Part shown: piece by piece, positions 11,230 to 23,696 of the stretch
Numbering within the stretch: the stretch's first letter is position 1
Layout of the letters: each line of letters begins with the position of its first letter
Origin: Shinisaurus crocodilurus
Taxonomy: Eukaryota; Chordata; Lepidosauria; Squamata; Shinisauridae
DNA length: 64,000 nucleotides
Direction: 5' to 3'
Assembly: GCA_021292165.1 (NCBI GenBank)
Contig: CM037877.1
Coordinates: 79,850,524-79,914,523 of the forward strand
The notes under the pieces: generated by a model
Databases searched by the model: none
What the model saw: the letters and a program-made list of their open reading frames with translations, nothing else
Told to the model about the DNA's origin: nothing
Program-made: the position numbers and the translations under genes

Positions 11230-12345
11230 CCCAGCATAGGCTGGTGTGCCAACTGCATCTGTTCTTGGTGAGGTCAGACATCTAGATCTAGATTGGATTA
11301 CTGCAATATGCTCTACATGGGGATACCTAGGCTATGAAGAGTGTTTAGAAGCTGCCATTGGTCCAGAATGCAGCAGTGAGAATGCTGATGGTATGACACA
11401 GTATTACACCTGTCCTGCAAGGGTTGCACTGTTACCAATTTCTTAGCAGGAAAAATTCAAAGGGTTGCTTTAAAGCACGGGCAGCCCCATCCTATGGGGG
11501 TGCCCGTAACCCTTTGAACCCAGAGGATTATGGAATCCAACTGAGTGCAGGAGGAGTGGTGGCAGATAGGATTGCCAGCGCACTCCCCTCATCCTCAAAA
11601 AGATCTAGATGGCCAGTTTCTGCCATCTAGATGTTTTATACCTCCTCATGAGGAGGAGAGGCTGAGGCACTGCCCGGATTCCATGGAAGATGTGGTGCCT
11701 TGCTCCTCCCCTCCCCACTCCTGGGAATGCCCCTCCACAGGGGAGGAACCAAAGATGGTCTTCTATGTTCAGTTCCCAGCCAGCGTGGAAAGAACTGTGC
11801 CGGCTACGAGGTAGGGGGGCTGGCACTCCACAGTGCTCCAACCTTGTAAGGGATTTCCGAGGTCACAGCAGCAACTATGCCCCATCCTATCCCCACCCCA
11901 CCCCAGACAAGGTTGGAGGGCCATAGGATGCACCCTAACTGGCTTTTTACACGATACCTCAGGGACTCCCTCCTCTCAGAACCAACGTGCCCACACCATA
12001 AGATCTGGTGGACCAACCCTCCTCCAGTTACCAACTATGGTGGAAGATCAGTTGCTCCTGACAAAAGAAAGGTCCTTTTCTCACCCAAATTTTGTGATGT
12101 TCTGCCCCCTCTCTTGCTGTATTTCACCAAATGGTGAAGACATTTGTTTAATTGGATAGATAATTTTCTATCTGATGCTCTTGTTTTGTCTGCTAAACCT
12201 GTCCCTATTTTATTATATTCCTATTTTTTTATGGATTATTGTATTTATAACTGTATTTAATTATTGTCAGCCATCCTGAGTGAAGCGCAAGCACTAGAAG
12301 AGTGGGGGTAAAAATTATTATATAAAATAAATAAATATACAATGT
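11230..12345 (+). mobile_element. L2-type LINE 3' part, decayed, with an internal insertion
   Basis: Near 11275-11450 the plus strand carries a degraded L2 C-terminal block (R-L-D-Y-C-N-like reading, then a region ending in the LHWLPI-like block). The 3' UTR reappears from about 12045 and ends with 'agaagagtgggggtaaaaa' and ATAAATAAA. The middle, about 11470-11930, is richer in GC, has the inverted pair 'tctagatggcc'/'gccatctaga', and is probably a separate insertion that I cannot name. The overlapping frames on both strands across it are not genes. Confidence 0.6.
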
Positions 12346-13075
12346 TCAACTTCAAAGACACACTTCAAGTTGTTAGAAATTCTAGCAATGTCAATACGAG
12401 CACAAATTCAGACGTTTTCAGCTATTGTTTGTGGTTGTTTGTTATTTAATTTGCACTCATAGATTCTTAAATCTTTCAGAAATAACAGTGGCTCAGGTCT
12501 TTGTCCTAGCTGGCAGTGTTTTAGGGAGAATTCAGATAATGTGTATTCAATCTCATTTAACTACAGAGATTAGGTTATAAAATATACCCCTTGAACAAGC
12601 TCCACTACAGGTGCTGCACGATGTCAGCAAAATACTAATTCTGTTCAACAGAACAAATAGAGTCAGGGATTTTTAAAATTGTGCCTCCCTCAAAACACTG
12701 GAGGTAAAATCCAGATGATATTTGGAAGTGTACTAGTCATCACTGACCTCATAGAATGCAGTTTACATAACCCATTGTTTTCTTTTTTCTTTTTTTTTTG
12801 AATTTTTTAATTGAATTTTCCAAAACAACATTTGGCTTCCCATTGTTTTCTTGTGACAGGAAAGCTGTCAAGAGCTAGAGTAGAGCAGCCAGAAGGGAAG
12901 AACAAAGAAAGGATAGAAATAATTGGGAGAATTATCTTACAGATGTTATAGATTAAGATGCTCAAGATAATATCTCCCTAGGCAATTAAAATATTATTTG
13001 TGCATTTGAATTGTGCAGTTGTCTTGCTTGGTCCGTATAGTCCAGCAATCTGTTTCCAAATTCAGCAAGCCAGAT

Positions 13076-13660
13076 AAGAACATAAATGTGAGTTTCATGG
13101 ATCAGACGCAAGGTTCATCTAGTCCAGCATTACTCTTATGGTCAACCACATGCCTCTCAGCCTGAGTGGGGGCCATAGTTAGGGGATGGGCAGTGGTAGA
13201 GTACATGCTTTGCATGCAGAAGGTCCCAGGTTCTATTGCCTGCATTCCAAGTAGGGCAGGAACAACTCCAGCCTGAAACTCTGGAGAGGTGCTGCCAGTC
13301 AGTGTTGACAATACTGGGCTAGATGTATCAATGACTGACCCGTGTAAGGCAGCTTCCTGTTTTCCTATGTTCATCTGGAAAAAACCAATCAAGACTGAGG
13401 CTGTTCCCCAGCAACTTGTATTCAGTGACATACTACACTCTGAAGTTGAAGGCTCCATATACCATCATGACGAGTAGCCATTTGATAGACATCCACCATA
13501 ATTTTTTCTAACCATCCACTAAGGCATCTACATCTTGTGGCAGTGAATTCTGTAAAATGAATTAGGTGTTGCATGAAGAAATACTTTCCCTTATCTGATC
13601 GGAATCGGATGCCAATCAGTTTCGTATGATGAACTGAATTCTAGGATTATTGATATACAC
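13076..13660 (-). mobile_element. CR1-type LINE 3' end, split by a SINE
   Basis: The plus strand starts with 'gatcagacgcaaggttcatctagtccagca' type wording (antisense CR1 3' end), is interrupted at about 13156, and resumes at about 13371 with the region 'ccccagcaacttgta', then 'catcttgtggcagtgaattc' and 'aagaaatactttccctt'. This is the standard order of CR1 3' sequence read in reverse. Confidence 0.75.
13156..13370 (+). mobile_element. tRNA-derived SINE with CR1-like tail, inserted in CR1
   Basis: The head reads gcagtggtagagtacatgc, then tttgcatgcagaaggtccc and aggttctattgcc, which has tRNA A-box and B-box character. The body has 'gcctgaaactctggagag' and 'gtcagtgttgacaatactg', and the tail ends 'aaggcagcttcctgttttcc'. 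The CR1-like tail suggests mobilisation by CR1 machinery (inference). A second copy lies on the minus strand at 63500-63692. Confidence 0.8.
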
Positions 13661-13689
13661 AGAGAAAGAAAGAAAAAAATAGGCCTGAG

Positions 13690-14165
13690 AGAAGAAAAGA
13701 ATCTTCATCGGGAATCAACAAGTAGGCTCCAGGGCAGAACTTTCTAGAGAGGGATTCCACATTTGGAGGCCACCACAGAAAAGGCCCACTCATGAGTAGC
13801 CACCCACTGAATGCTGATATGTGGAGACACTCAGAGCAGGATCTCAGATGATGATCTCAGAGAATGGACAAGAACATATGGGAAGAATCGTCCTTCAGGT
13901 ACTGTGGCCCCAAGCTGTGAAAGGCTTCACAGGTTAACACCAACACCTTGGATTGCACCTGGAAACCAACTGGAGGCCAATGAAGATGGTACAATACTGG
14001 AGCTATAGGTATGATGTCCAGGTATCATCAGTACCCTAGCTCCATATTTTGTACTAACTGAAGTTTCTGGACCATCTTCAAGGGTAGCCCCACATAGAAA
14101 TAATGCATTTCTATCCACTTTCTCCATACCATGCATAATTGTATACACATCAGCCCATACGTCCT
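13690..14165 (-). mobile_element. L2-type LINE fragment
   Basis: On the plus strand the antisense L2 order is visible: 'ccaagctgtgaaaggcttc', 'aacaccttggattgcacctg', 'aagtttctggaccatcttca' and 'gggtagccccacatagaaat'. This matches the common lizard L2 coding/3' region read in reverse, from memory. Frames are broken. Confidence 0.65.
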
Positions 14166-15464
14166 TCATTATTGGAACTGTGTAGTTGTGTTTCTTGTGT
14201 TATTTTTGAACTTGCAGGTTGTACTCATGCACATATAAATAGAAATCTTGCTAATCTTTCTGCTCACATACAATTGCAAAACTATCAGAATTATTTTTAG
14301 AAAATGAATAAAGCACCTAATGCTGTGATTGTGGGAGGAGGAAGCACATATGAAAAAAAGAGCCATTTAAAGGCCAATCCTGGGACAAAATGGACAAAAG
14401 CGAAATGAAATGAAGAGGAATGCTGATCTGGGCACACCTTTGGTGGATAGATTAATACCTTTTAAACTGAAATTACATCTACAGGACGATTGTCTTGGCC
14501 CTTCAAAGCAAACGGGATCATTCATCATTAGCATTGATAATGACTGGTCTTTGAAAGAAAACAGAGAAGGCAGAAGCTTGGGACTGTGCTGATCATAACG
14601 TCACCCTTCATTCCAAAGAAACAGTAAGAGATGGAAAACAATCACCTGAGTTGCTTCACTGGAACAATTCAGGTGATTAAAGTTCCAAACGCGGCTAAGT
14701 GCTCTGCGGAATTAATGTGTTAGTGAACGAAAGAGCTAACATCTGGTGTAGTGTCTCAGCAGTGTGCCATTGCACAGTCCTGGAGTAGGTTTGGGACCAC
14801 TCCAGATGCATGCAATCAGGAAAAAAAAAAATCAAGGGATCTCAGTTTAGTCTGTGTAGAGAGAGAATTTGGGAAGTGCTTAATTTGTTTTCTAAATAAT
14901 AGAGGTTGCTGACTACCCAGAGCAATTAGGAAGGTGACCCAGAGGTTTAACAAAGCAAAATATCTTAGAGCAAATGCAGGAAAAGTGTCTTCTGGGGCAT
15001 ATAGAATGGGGCCAAACTGGATGCTTTTCAGAAGACATTAAATGCAACAGTATGGCTTAGTCTGGTTAAAGGCTTGGGGCATTACACTGTTAGGACCAGA
15101 TGGAAACTTTAAGGAAAACTAGTCACTACACAGACATCAAGGCCCTGCCTTGAGAAAATGAACATCAGATTGTACAGGTGTAGCCAAAATGTTCTGTGGT
15201 ACACAGCCAAAAAGATAGAATGCATGTTATAAAGGGTGAGCAGATTTGGTTTTCATTTTTATATTCAAAGCAGAAGCAGGCATACCATGGCAATAAATGA
15301 AATGAGGTAATATTAACTTCAAGTCCTTCTTTTCCTTTAAGTAATATCACTAGGAAAGCTTGGATCTGGATCCAAAAGATGTACATCTGAAATGTCCCGC
15401 CAACATATATACTGAAGGGATGTCAGGTTGAAAAGTTTGGGTTGGGCTGTGCCTCACTCAATAA
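14166..15464. other. Unassigned stretch
   Basis: Repeat-poor sequence with short frames only. I see an A-run at 14820-14831. There is no family motif, splice-flanked open frame or RNA gene that I can support. Confidence 0.4.
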
Positions 15465-15837
15465 AGGCTCCAGGTTTTGGAGGACTGTTGGGCAAGACGC
15501 CCTCAATGGGCACCCTTCCTCAGTGAATCTACCTTCTCACACAGCCATTGTCACCAACTGCCATTGCTTCTCATCCTCTTTCTTATCTTTGCTACCACTT
15601 GCTTGCTGGACAAGCAGAGAGCCAGTGCGTGACTAGGCCAGGGGATCTACTGCTCCTCCTTCTTGCCACCACCATATTCTGGGTCAGAGTGAGAGACAGT
15701 TGAACAAGCAGGTTGCAACGATGAACAGGAGGAACAACTCCAGGGGAGCTCTTATCAATGGGCCCATGTAGGAATGTGGGCCCTTGGCAGGTGCCTGACC
15801 ATGCCTACCTTTGACAACAGCACTGGCCTTACTGTAG
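15465..15837 (+). mobile_element. Probable hAT-like MITE, copy 1 of a ~300-bp family
   Basis: It shares its body with 46325-46625, in the same order: 'ccacttgcttgctggacaag', 'gcagagagccag', 'catctactgctcc', 'gaacaagcaggttgcaa', 'gcccttggcaggtgcctga'. A short related left end also appears at 40139-40210. Both longer copies end next to 'ctggcc'. No coding frame is present. The class is inferred from size and lack of coding. Confidence 0.6.
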
Positions 15838-16244
15838 CCCTTTCAACAAAAGAACAAATGAGTCCTTTTAGGTCTCACTCTTCACAGTACTTGATAGCTA
15901 AATATTTAAACCATCCCCCTTAAGTATTAATGATAGTGTTAGTAATAGTAACCATTTTGAAAAGGCCATTAGATTTTAGCCCATACCTACTCAGAATATT
16001 CTGAGATTCCCTGCCTTCAATCTATGTGCCAGATTGTACCTCCATGCTTGCAGACTGCTGAAGAAAAAGTCCTGTACCTTCACTTCCTAATCTTCTACAA
16101 AATCCACTTCAAGATTCTAGAGTCAGTCATTTAAGGCATGATGTTCAATAACCACACACAAGAGGACTGGAGGGTAATTTCTAAGCATGAAGGAATGCTG
16201 TTCAGGGTGAACCCAGGCAACAAGACTGTACACATGATCATTAG

Positions 16245-16650
16245 AATTCATAGAATAATGGAATTTTAGACTTGGATGGTACCTTGGAGGTCATCTAGAC
16301 CAATCCCCTGCTCGGTGCAGGATCCTTGCAACTACAGCATCCCTGACAGATGGCCGTCCAGCCGCTGCTTAAATACCTCCAGCAAAGGTGAGTCCACCAC
16401 CTTGCAAGGCAGTACGTTCCACTGTTGACCAGCTCTTGCTGTTAAAGAGTTTTTCTAAATGTTTAGCGAAAATTTGCTCCCTTGTTATTTCTAGCCATTA
16501 GTTCTAGCCTTGCCCTCTGGAACACAAAACAAATCTGCTCCATTTTCTACTTGGCAGCACCTCATCTACTTGAAGATAGCTATCATGCCTCCCCTTTATC
16601 TTCTCTTCTTCAGACTAAAGATTCCCAATACTTTCAACCTCATAGGACAG
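16245..16650 (-). mobile_element. CR1-type LINE 3' region
   Basis: The plus strand begins with 'agaattcatagaataatgga' (antisense CR1 terminus), continues with 'gacagatggccgtccagccg' and 'gttgaccagctcttgctg', and reaches 'atagctatcatgcctcccc' and 'cttctcttcttcagactaaa'. This is standard reverse-read CR1 sequence. The portion 16262-16451 reappears base for base at 16917-17106. Confidence 0.82.
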
Positions 16651-16751
16651 GGGTCCCCAATCTTTTTGGAGCCATGGGCACATTTGGGAATTTGAGAAAC
16701 TGCTGTGGACACCACCACAAAATGCCTAATCAGTGGATCACCGCTTTGGCA

Positions 16752-17154
16752 TCTACCTGTCATGTCTATGGTGAAAGTGTTGGACTGGGACCCAGGAGAT
16801 TCCCCGCTTGGCCATGAAACTCACTGGGTGACTTTGGGCCAGTCACCGACTCTCAGCCTAACCTACCTCACAGGGTTGTTGTTAGGATAAAATGGAGAGG
16901 AGGAGGAGGATTATGTAATTTTAGACTTGGATGGTACCTTGGAGGTCATCTAGACCAATCCCCTGCTCGGTGCAGGATCCTTGCAACTACAGCATCCCTG
17001 ACAGATGGCCGTCCAGCCGCTGCTTAAATACCTCCAGCAAAGGTGAGTCCACCACCTTGCAAGGCAGTACGTTCCACTGTTGACCAGCTCTTGCTGTTAA
17101 AGAGTTCCTTGTAGGAAAAAAGGCGGGGTATAAATATAATAAATAAATAAATAA
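16752..17154 (+). mobile_element. Sauria-type SINE carrying a 190-bp CR1 segment
   Basis: The SINE head and body run to 'aggattatgtaa' at about 16918, and the SINE tail resumes at about 17105 with 'ccttgtaggaaaaaaggcgg' and TAAA repeats. Between them lies an identical copy of 16262-16451. The usual SINE wording gccgccttggg is missing at the join, so about 10-13 bases of the SINE were replaced. Confidence 0.88.
16917..17106 (-). repeat. 190-bp duplicate of the nearby CR1 segment (source 16262-16451)
   Basis: By eye the two 190-base stretches are identical. At the left join 'aa' is shared between SINE and CR1, and at the right join 'gtt' is shared. There is no target duplication, poly(A) or inverted end of its own. 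This looks like copying by template switching rather than transposition. Confidence 0.88.
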
Positions 17155-17156
17155 AA

Positions 17157-17720
17157 ATAGGCTGCTGCATCTCTTATTCAGCAAAAAACTCTTGTTTCGT
17201 GTCTATTGGACATGGAACATCTCTTTCAGAAGGGATTGTCTAATTCAGCTACTTGCTGGTGGTGCAATAGAGCTAATGCTTCTTTTAAACATACGTTTTG
17301 GCATTGTCCGGTAATTGCCTCTTTCAGGGTGGGGGAAATTATTACACAGATAAATTTTGTATTGGAACAGCCTTTAATATTCACTGATGTACAAGCTCTG
17401 CTGCATGGAAATTAACAAATGGAAGGGGAAATGGATTCTCTGCATCCTTTTGACAGCTAAAAGACTGATATTACAACATTGGAAGGATAAACACTCACTC
17501 ATAATACAATGGGTTGAGAAACTTACAACAATTTCAGTATATGAACACATGACATATAGACGTCACCTTCAAATGGATACTTATTTGGATATTTGGTCCA
17601 CTTTTGTTGAAGCCTATGTATAATTGCTAAAAGTTGTGTGCATTTCATACAAATCCATGTACGTATATTTAAAAAATTGGGAATTAAAATTTTTTTAAAA
17701 AAAAATTGGGTGATTGTGAG
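17157..17720 (+). mobile_element. L1-type LINE 3' end, truncated copy
   Basis: The sequence is collinear with 9855-10450: a C-W-W-C box near 17250, then F-W-H-C-P-V-I near 17295-17320, the region with 'gctaaaagactgatattaca' and the 3' UTR, which ends in an A/T-rich run near 17690-17706. It starts directly after the TAAA tail of the preceding SINE. Indels break the frame. Confidence 0.75.
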
Positions 17721-19105
17721 CACCGCATTGGGGATCCATTTGTGGATGCCATTGGAGGTGCCCATGGGTTCCATGGTGCCCACAGGCACTGTGTTGGAGA
17801 GCCCTGTCACAGCACTTTGTTTCCAGTCCCCTCAACATCCCCCTCTAATTACCACATTTTATCTCATGGAGTGACTCACTGCAAGACAATAGCGCTTGTC
17901 ACAAGTCACAATAAACGTGTCAAGGTCAGGAGTGGGGAGTAGCGAGCATCAGCTTACTACCACCTCTGTTGATTGTAACATGTGAACGGAGCTACTATTT
18001 TAATTTCATAAGAATAGCAGCTGTCAGTGGAAAGATAGCTCCCATAAAAAATGATTGTCACCACAGGAGTAGGCTGTTAACAGCTTGTTAGAAGAACCCA
18101 CCTAAACACACGATCCAGATACACTTGTTCACACTGAAAAGAAGTCTAGAGTTAATGAGCTATGAGACCAAATAACATCCAAGCCAACTCAGCCAAATGT
18201 TGACTTTAGCCTCCCCTACATATTCCGTCAAGAAATATCTCCTGACATTTATGATGCTTACCCACCATTCAAAAGGCCAATAGCAAAACAAACACTTTCT
18301 TCAGTACTCTGGAAAAGAAAATCACATTTAAAAAAATTTTTAGTTAGTTAATTAGTTATCACCTACCCCTTTCTAGTCTATGAACAAAGATTTAAAAATG
18401 ACACCGGCCCTGCATTCAGGTTTACAATCAAAAAGCCACAACACAAAAGGAAAAAGATATGGGATGGGGAGAGGGGGGAAAAAAGCAAAGTCAGGTATGG
18501 ATACTTCTGAGTTATATATTAGCCCCCGTTATACATTACTCATGCAAAGGGGGCTCCATACATTGTAGGAGTAGCGGAGCTGTGCTATGGGCCCCACCCC
18601 AACATCACGCAGTGTTTTCATCACCAAAAAGGCAGCTTACGTGCATAGAACGCTATGTGTATAAGTTTCCACATGATCAGAAACCCAACTGGGCAGGCTT
18701 TCCAATCCCATGGAAGCCTATGCATGCAGAGTTCTGTACCCATTGGCTTCCCTTTTGCTGATGTCCATGCTCAACACGTGAACATGGGGATAAGCCAGTG
18801 GCATGACCCCCGCTGCCTTTGACAATATGTAGAGCTGCCTTCGTGCGAGAAATGCATGAAGGGGGCGAATGATGAAGTGGACTGGCTGCTCATGAAGACT
18901 GTTCTGTGAAGGGAGGATCCAAACAGCAGTTCTCCCTAGCTAGGCCAGTGGAATGGGCTGTGCCATCCCATTTCTCAGTCCACTGCAACCAGGTAGAATG
19001 GCTGCTCATAGATGGCAGTCCAGGGAATGGATGAGTCCACTACCATAGATAAGCGACTGAGTTCAGTGGGACTTACTTATTTCTGGATTGCAGCCTTAGT
19101 GTGTT
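17721..19105. other. Unassigned stretch; probable MITE material
   Basis: No gene is visible. The region 18780-18850 has wording ('gtggcatgacccccgctgcc', 'tttgacaat') that recalls the ends of the foldback element at 55385-55706. The piece near 19055-19105 ('gttcagtgggacttactta') belongs to the short 'gagtaagtccc' MITE family also seen at 34928, 41225 and 59755. Confidence 0.35.
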
Positions 19106-19147
19106 AACAACAACAACAACAACAACAACAACAGCAAGAACAACAAT
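19106..19147. repeat. (CAA)n microsatellite
   Basis: CAA trinucleotide run with a single agc/aga interruption near its end. Confidence 0.92.
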
Positions 19148-19172
19148 CGCATCACCCAGTCCTAAATATTTA

Positions 19173-19297
19173 GGGTGCAATCCTTTGCATGTTTAAACAG
19201 AAAAAGTCCTACAACTTCCAGCATGGCTGTCTGGGGAATGCTGAGAGTTGTAGGAGGTTCCCCCCCCTCCTGTCCAAACATGCATAGGATTGCACCT
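19173..19297. mobile_element. 125-bp hairpin MITE with TTA target duplication, copy 2
   Basis: It is the same family and length as 7428-7552: starts gggtgcaatcctttgcatg, ends 'catgcataggattgcacct', and the arms share 'agtcctacaactt' against 'agttgtagga'. TTA is present at 19170-19172 and 19298-19300. Confidence 0.82.
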
Positions 19298-19300
19298 TTA

Positions 19301-20621
19301 ATTATTGATATACTTAGATTGTAAAATCCTAACATTTTAGCCCTGTAGGTGCAATTTAATGAATTTAAGCTTTCCCTTGTGTGGTGGAAATTGGCTCAAA
19401 TGAGCAAAGGACTGTAATGACCTTCTACAAAATGTCTATACTTTATGGGAATCAAATTCAAAGACAGTGTGGCACAGTAAATCAGTTAATGTATTTTATG
19501 GGTTGGGGATGAAGGAGAGAAAGGCAAGATTTGCCTGGAATCAAGTAAATAGGTTTTTAGCCAGTAAAAATTCACCTTGCTTCTATATTGTCCTAGGAGA
19601 GACAATCTCATTTACATTTATTAGAAGCAATGATGTAGTGTCCTGTAGATAATTAACACAATAAAATGCTGCTAATTTCACAGTGTCATTATAAAATTTG
19701 CCAGTTTAAATTAGAAAGTGATTAACCCTCTGAGTGAGGCAATGACATTTCCATTCCCAGTCTGTGAATTAAATTTGCTTGGGGTCGTCCCTCCCCCCCC
19801 CTCACTTTGAAAGTTCTGTTTTATAGCCGTTGTCAGTGTCCTTTCATTCTACATGCTCTCTCTGTCCAGTAAGAAGGAAGGGGGAATCACAGCTGCAATA
19901 ACACAATCCGTGACTATTTCAGGTATTAAGCCAGGCTCATATCCTGAACCATGTACACCTCAGTTATCAGAGGATAAAGGCATCTTTTCAGAAAAGGGAA
20001 ATAGTAATCCCAGATAAGCAGAGGTCCACTAGTTAATGAACTTTTTGTTGGTGCATGTAAGACAGGAAGTTTTTCCTGTTAATGAGGTGCTTCCAAGGTG
20101 AGCTTCCATAAGGACAGCAAATCCTTAACCTTTTTGCCTGGCCACTGCTTTATCCATTTACTGTATCTATCTCTTCCCCAGCCAATTTTAATTAATAACT
20201 TTAAAAATGGGAATAAACTCATTAAAAGAATAGATTTATTGCACTGTAATTTAAGGAATCTAACTCAAGCGAAATCCTCTTCAAGAATGTTTAATGAGGG
20301 AATGATGACACAAAAGCCCAAGATAATGATAGAATGGTCCAACCTGTTAAAATAGCTATTAATTTAATACTGCTAATGCATAGATTTACAATGCTGGTAA
20401 AACTATTCTTAATTACTCTTATCCCTTCCTCTGCCTTACAGTTACAGGGGTTGTTGAGGCACAAATTTGGCATTCCCAGATAATTATGCCACTGAATGGC
20501 TCCATGTATGGCTGGTATTTTACTCCATAGCTTATTTATCATAATACTTAATCCAGTCCTGATCCTAAATACACAGAGAAGAAAATATCATTCTTCACAG
20601 ATATATAAAATAGTGTATAAT
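19301..20621. other. Repeat-poor stretch
   Basis: I see no SINE, LINE or MITE signature over about 1.3 kb, which is unusual for this window. No coding exon is visible: open frames are short, AT-biased and without motifs. It could hold conserved non-coding sequence, but only alignment to other genomes could show that. Confidence 0.35.
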
Positions 20622-20648
20622 TGTGTGTGTGTGTGTGTGTGTGTGTGT
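20622..20648. repeat. (TG)n microsatellite
   Basis: TG dinucleotide run. Confidence 0.95.
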
Positions 20649-21427
20649 AACATCAAATGTGATTTCTCTTTGGTGGTATGTCAGGTAGCATAGACCATTA
20701 GACCTTTAACAAAAGTGATATCACTGTAACACTGCATGCAATTATTTAAGCTTCATGTTTGCAAAATTAAGATACCAAGAGGGGAAAAAATCACATATGA
20801 GTGAATTGGCAGTTTAACTCTCAATGATTAATAGACTTGATACTATGCAATACTAAGAGGATGGGCTATGCAGAGAACAGTTCTCAAGTGAGTCCCATTG
20901 TGATCTATGGGATAAAGTAAAGTAACGGCAGTTGGGGTCACAGCTGAGGAGGGTCAAAACTTACCTCCAGACCCAGACACTGCGGATAACAGGATCAAGT
21001 GGCAGGCTTAATTCCCACCTGACTAGTGTACAAAAGCGACCCACTCTCTACTGAGAGTCACTCTGTGGGGGTACAATGTGCACAGTGCATTATGCTTCAC
21101 CACAGGCTCCCTGAAACATACAGGCCAATGCTAATATACTCACATCATAAAGGAAAGGATTTTGTTACTTTATAAGGTGGTCTACAAACCACTTAAGATA
21201 TACTCCCATTGATTTCAACTAACCTTTGCCAGTTCATGTGGTTTACCAACTTACCATTCCGTCCGTAAATCAGCTAGGTTCAAAGACTCAGATTTTATTT
21301 ATATACTAATCTAGCCCAGATGAAAACAATAGTACAGAGAGACCACGGATTTGACTATGCCCAGTCTCATCAATACAATTAAACATGGCAGAGACAGATT
21401 TGCATCAGTCCCTATGTCTAATGGGTA
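20649..21427. other. Unassigned stretch
   Basis: No gene or named repeat is visible. Short frames are scattered and without motifs. Confidence 0.35.
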
Positions 21428-21885
21428 GGATGTACGGACTTTGTCAAATCTGTTCCATCTGTGTTTTGTGGATTTTCAGGCACCTTTCATTCCATGGTCG
21501 GCTCATTGACATAATCAGATTTTGCGCCAATGTGTTTGTATGCATTTGTGCAAATTCGCACTTCTGAAAATGCACAAATTCCCCCAAATATGCAGATCCC
21601 CCCCAATATTCAAATCCCCCCCCCCAATGCACATTTTCATGCTTTAGTCTATGAGGGGAAATGTGCATTTTCAGTCAGTGTGTTATTGTTTTTTTAATTC
21701 TTTGTATTTTTCTATGACTAAATTTGCATAAAATTATGGAAAGTAAAAATGATGGTCCACAAGTCCATGGAATCCATGTGACTTGGGAACAGCCAGTCTG
21801 CTGCAGAATCCATGGGTCAGATTCATAGTAGAAATCCAAACTCATTTGAGTCCATTGCAGATTTCTCGGACATCCCTACAATGGG
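21428..21885 (+). mobile_element. hAT-like MITE of the 'taggatg...catccct' family, copy A
   Basis: The left end is taggatgtacggactttgtc and the right end 'cggacatccctaca'. The interior has 'ttccatctgtgttttgtgga', 'catttgtgcaaattcgcact', an inverted pair 'aatgcacattttcatgc'/'gaaatgtgcattttcagtc', and 'gactaaatttgcataaaatt'. Related copies are at 50590-51004 and 57141-58070. Near-identical 'aatggg' lies next to both ends and may be the decayed target duplication. Confidence 0.7.
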
Positions 21886-23696
21886 AGCCCTAAAGTAGGA
21901 GTGAGGACATTGGCTTGGAGACCACTCATGCAACAGGGTTTCCCCATCCTCTCCTCCCCCTACAGCCCCTCCCCCACCAAATCTGCTCCAGAAGATCCCC
22001 CAATCCTCCAGAGCAGATTGGGGGGGGCATGTTGAGAGCTGCAATGGGGAGGGAAAATCCAAGGATCCTGCTTATCAGATAAAAATATTCTTGTCTCAAC
22101 AGTGATGGTCCTAAAGTTGGGGGTAAATCATCTCAGATCCAGTGCCGCTGGGTAAATTATGTATTATGGCCGTACAGACCTGAATTCTTCTTTTTCTGTT
22201 TATCCTACAGTTTAACTAGTAACTATAAATTGATGCTGGAAACATAGGTCTAAATTAGTTTTTTTGCTCTCCTCTCTACCCTTGTATAAATCACTATCAT
22301 TTGTATTTCAAGTAATTTAACTGGCCTAGCAAGAGAATGAATCTTGCTATGAATCCTCTGTAAAATCAGACAGAAGCTGCCTCCCAGGACTACCTGTTGT
22401 TCTTTTAATATGTGGTACATGGAAGTGTGTTTTTAAAACCCTTTTCTTGTGCTTTTGTCTGATTTAAAAGAGGACAGATTGTTATTTCTCTCTTGGAGCA
22501 TGTTAATGTGAATCTGCAGCCGTTTTCAATAGTGTCAGTATTTCTTCTTGCATCTCATTTATTCAGCCTGTCATTCAGGGTTATCCCCCCCCCCCGTTCC
22601 AACTCTGAGTTATTTCAGTTAATACAAAGAAATATGTGATAGCTAAATTTTCCCATTACTTGTGCTGCAATTTTCTTCTGCATAACACCTCCAGTACCTC
22701 TGGGGATTCTCTTCTTTAAAAAAAATATATTCTAGTATAACATTTTAGCTGTTTATGAAGTGCCTTTCCAAATAGATCCCAACAATGTATTCTTCCTTAG
22801 AGAAGCAAGTCCTTTGAGAATAATGTTAAGTGATCTGCCTTGAAATTTTGAAAGTAATATGATTATGGAGTCCCATGTTCCCAAAGTTAACTCTATTTTA
22901 ATAGCAAAAGAGGATAAAGCTATCAGTATATGATCTTCTCAATAAGTTTTCCAGAGACTGGAGAGAGACTTCCTGAACATTATTAAAACTTACTGGTTTA
23001 TCGCCTTTTTAAGACACACCTGATTCAATGTGAGTGATTGGTTAAGGTGGTTCAGGTCATTTGCTGATTGCAAGGATGAGAGTAGCAAGGGCACCAACCT
23101 TTTTGCAGACCTATGAAAATTAGTGAAAGGCAGTAGCTCCGTGCTGATCTAAAGAGATGGAGTCCTTATTAATTCTTTATATAACAGTATTTATACTCTG
23201 GCTCTTAAACACAGGGATTAATGAGGCAGCAAACAAGTATAAAATACAAGTGGGACCTGCAACAAAATATTGCAGTGTGATGTGCTCCTGTTCAGGGTTT
23301 AAGCCAGCCAGCCATGCCTATTTCCAAGATACTTCATTCCTTTCCCCTTTCCTCCACCCCCAGTTTCCTACATACACCTCCCAATAGTCAGTCAGCATTC
23401 TGTGTCTACTGAATATGTTCAGTCCTCATTGGGCTGTTTTGGGCTTTAGGGTTTTTCTCCGCTAAAGGTTTTTTTTTTTTTTTTTGTATTTCCACAAAAC
23501 GTGGAGTTCCTCCAAGCCTACCTATACCTCTCCTTTGTGTGGATTATGCCATTTTGGCTAAGTAGGTATTCATACACAGCAAATGAACGTACTATTAGTA
23601 TATAGGATAAAATCTTTATATCTCTATATATAGATATCAACAGATAGAACAAGCAAAAATAAATCCAAATGCAACTAGGGCATTAAGTCAAATTAA
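21886..23696. other. Largely unassigned; repeat-poor from about 22090
   Basis: The part near 21900-22060 has 'gcagattgggggggg' type wording also found in fragments near 33480-33540 and 54500-54560, so it is probably old MITE material. From about 22090 to 23160 I see no repeat or gene; the T-run at 23469-23487 is the only simple repeat. It is a candidate for older unique sequence. Confidence 0.35.
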
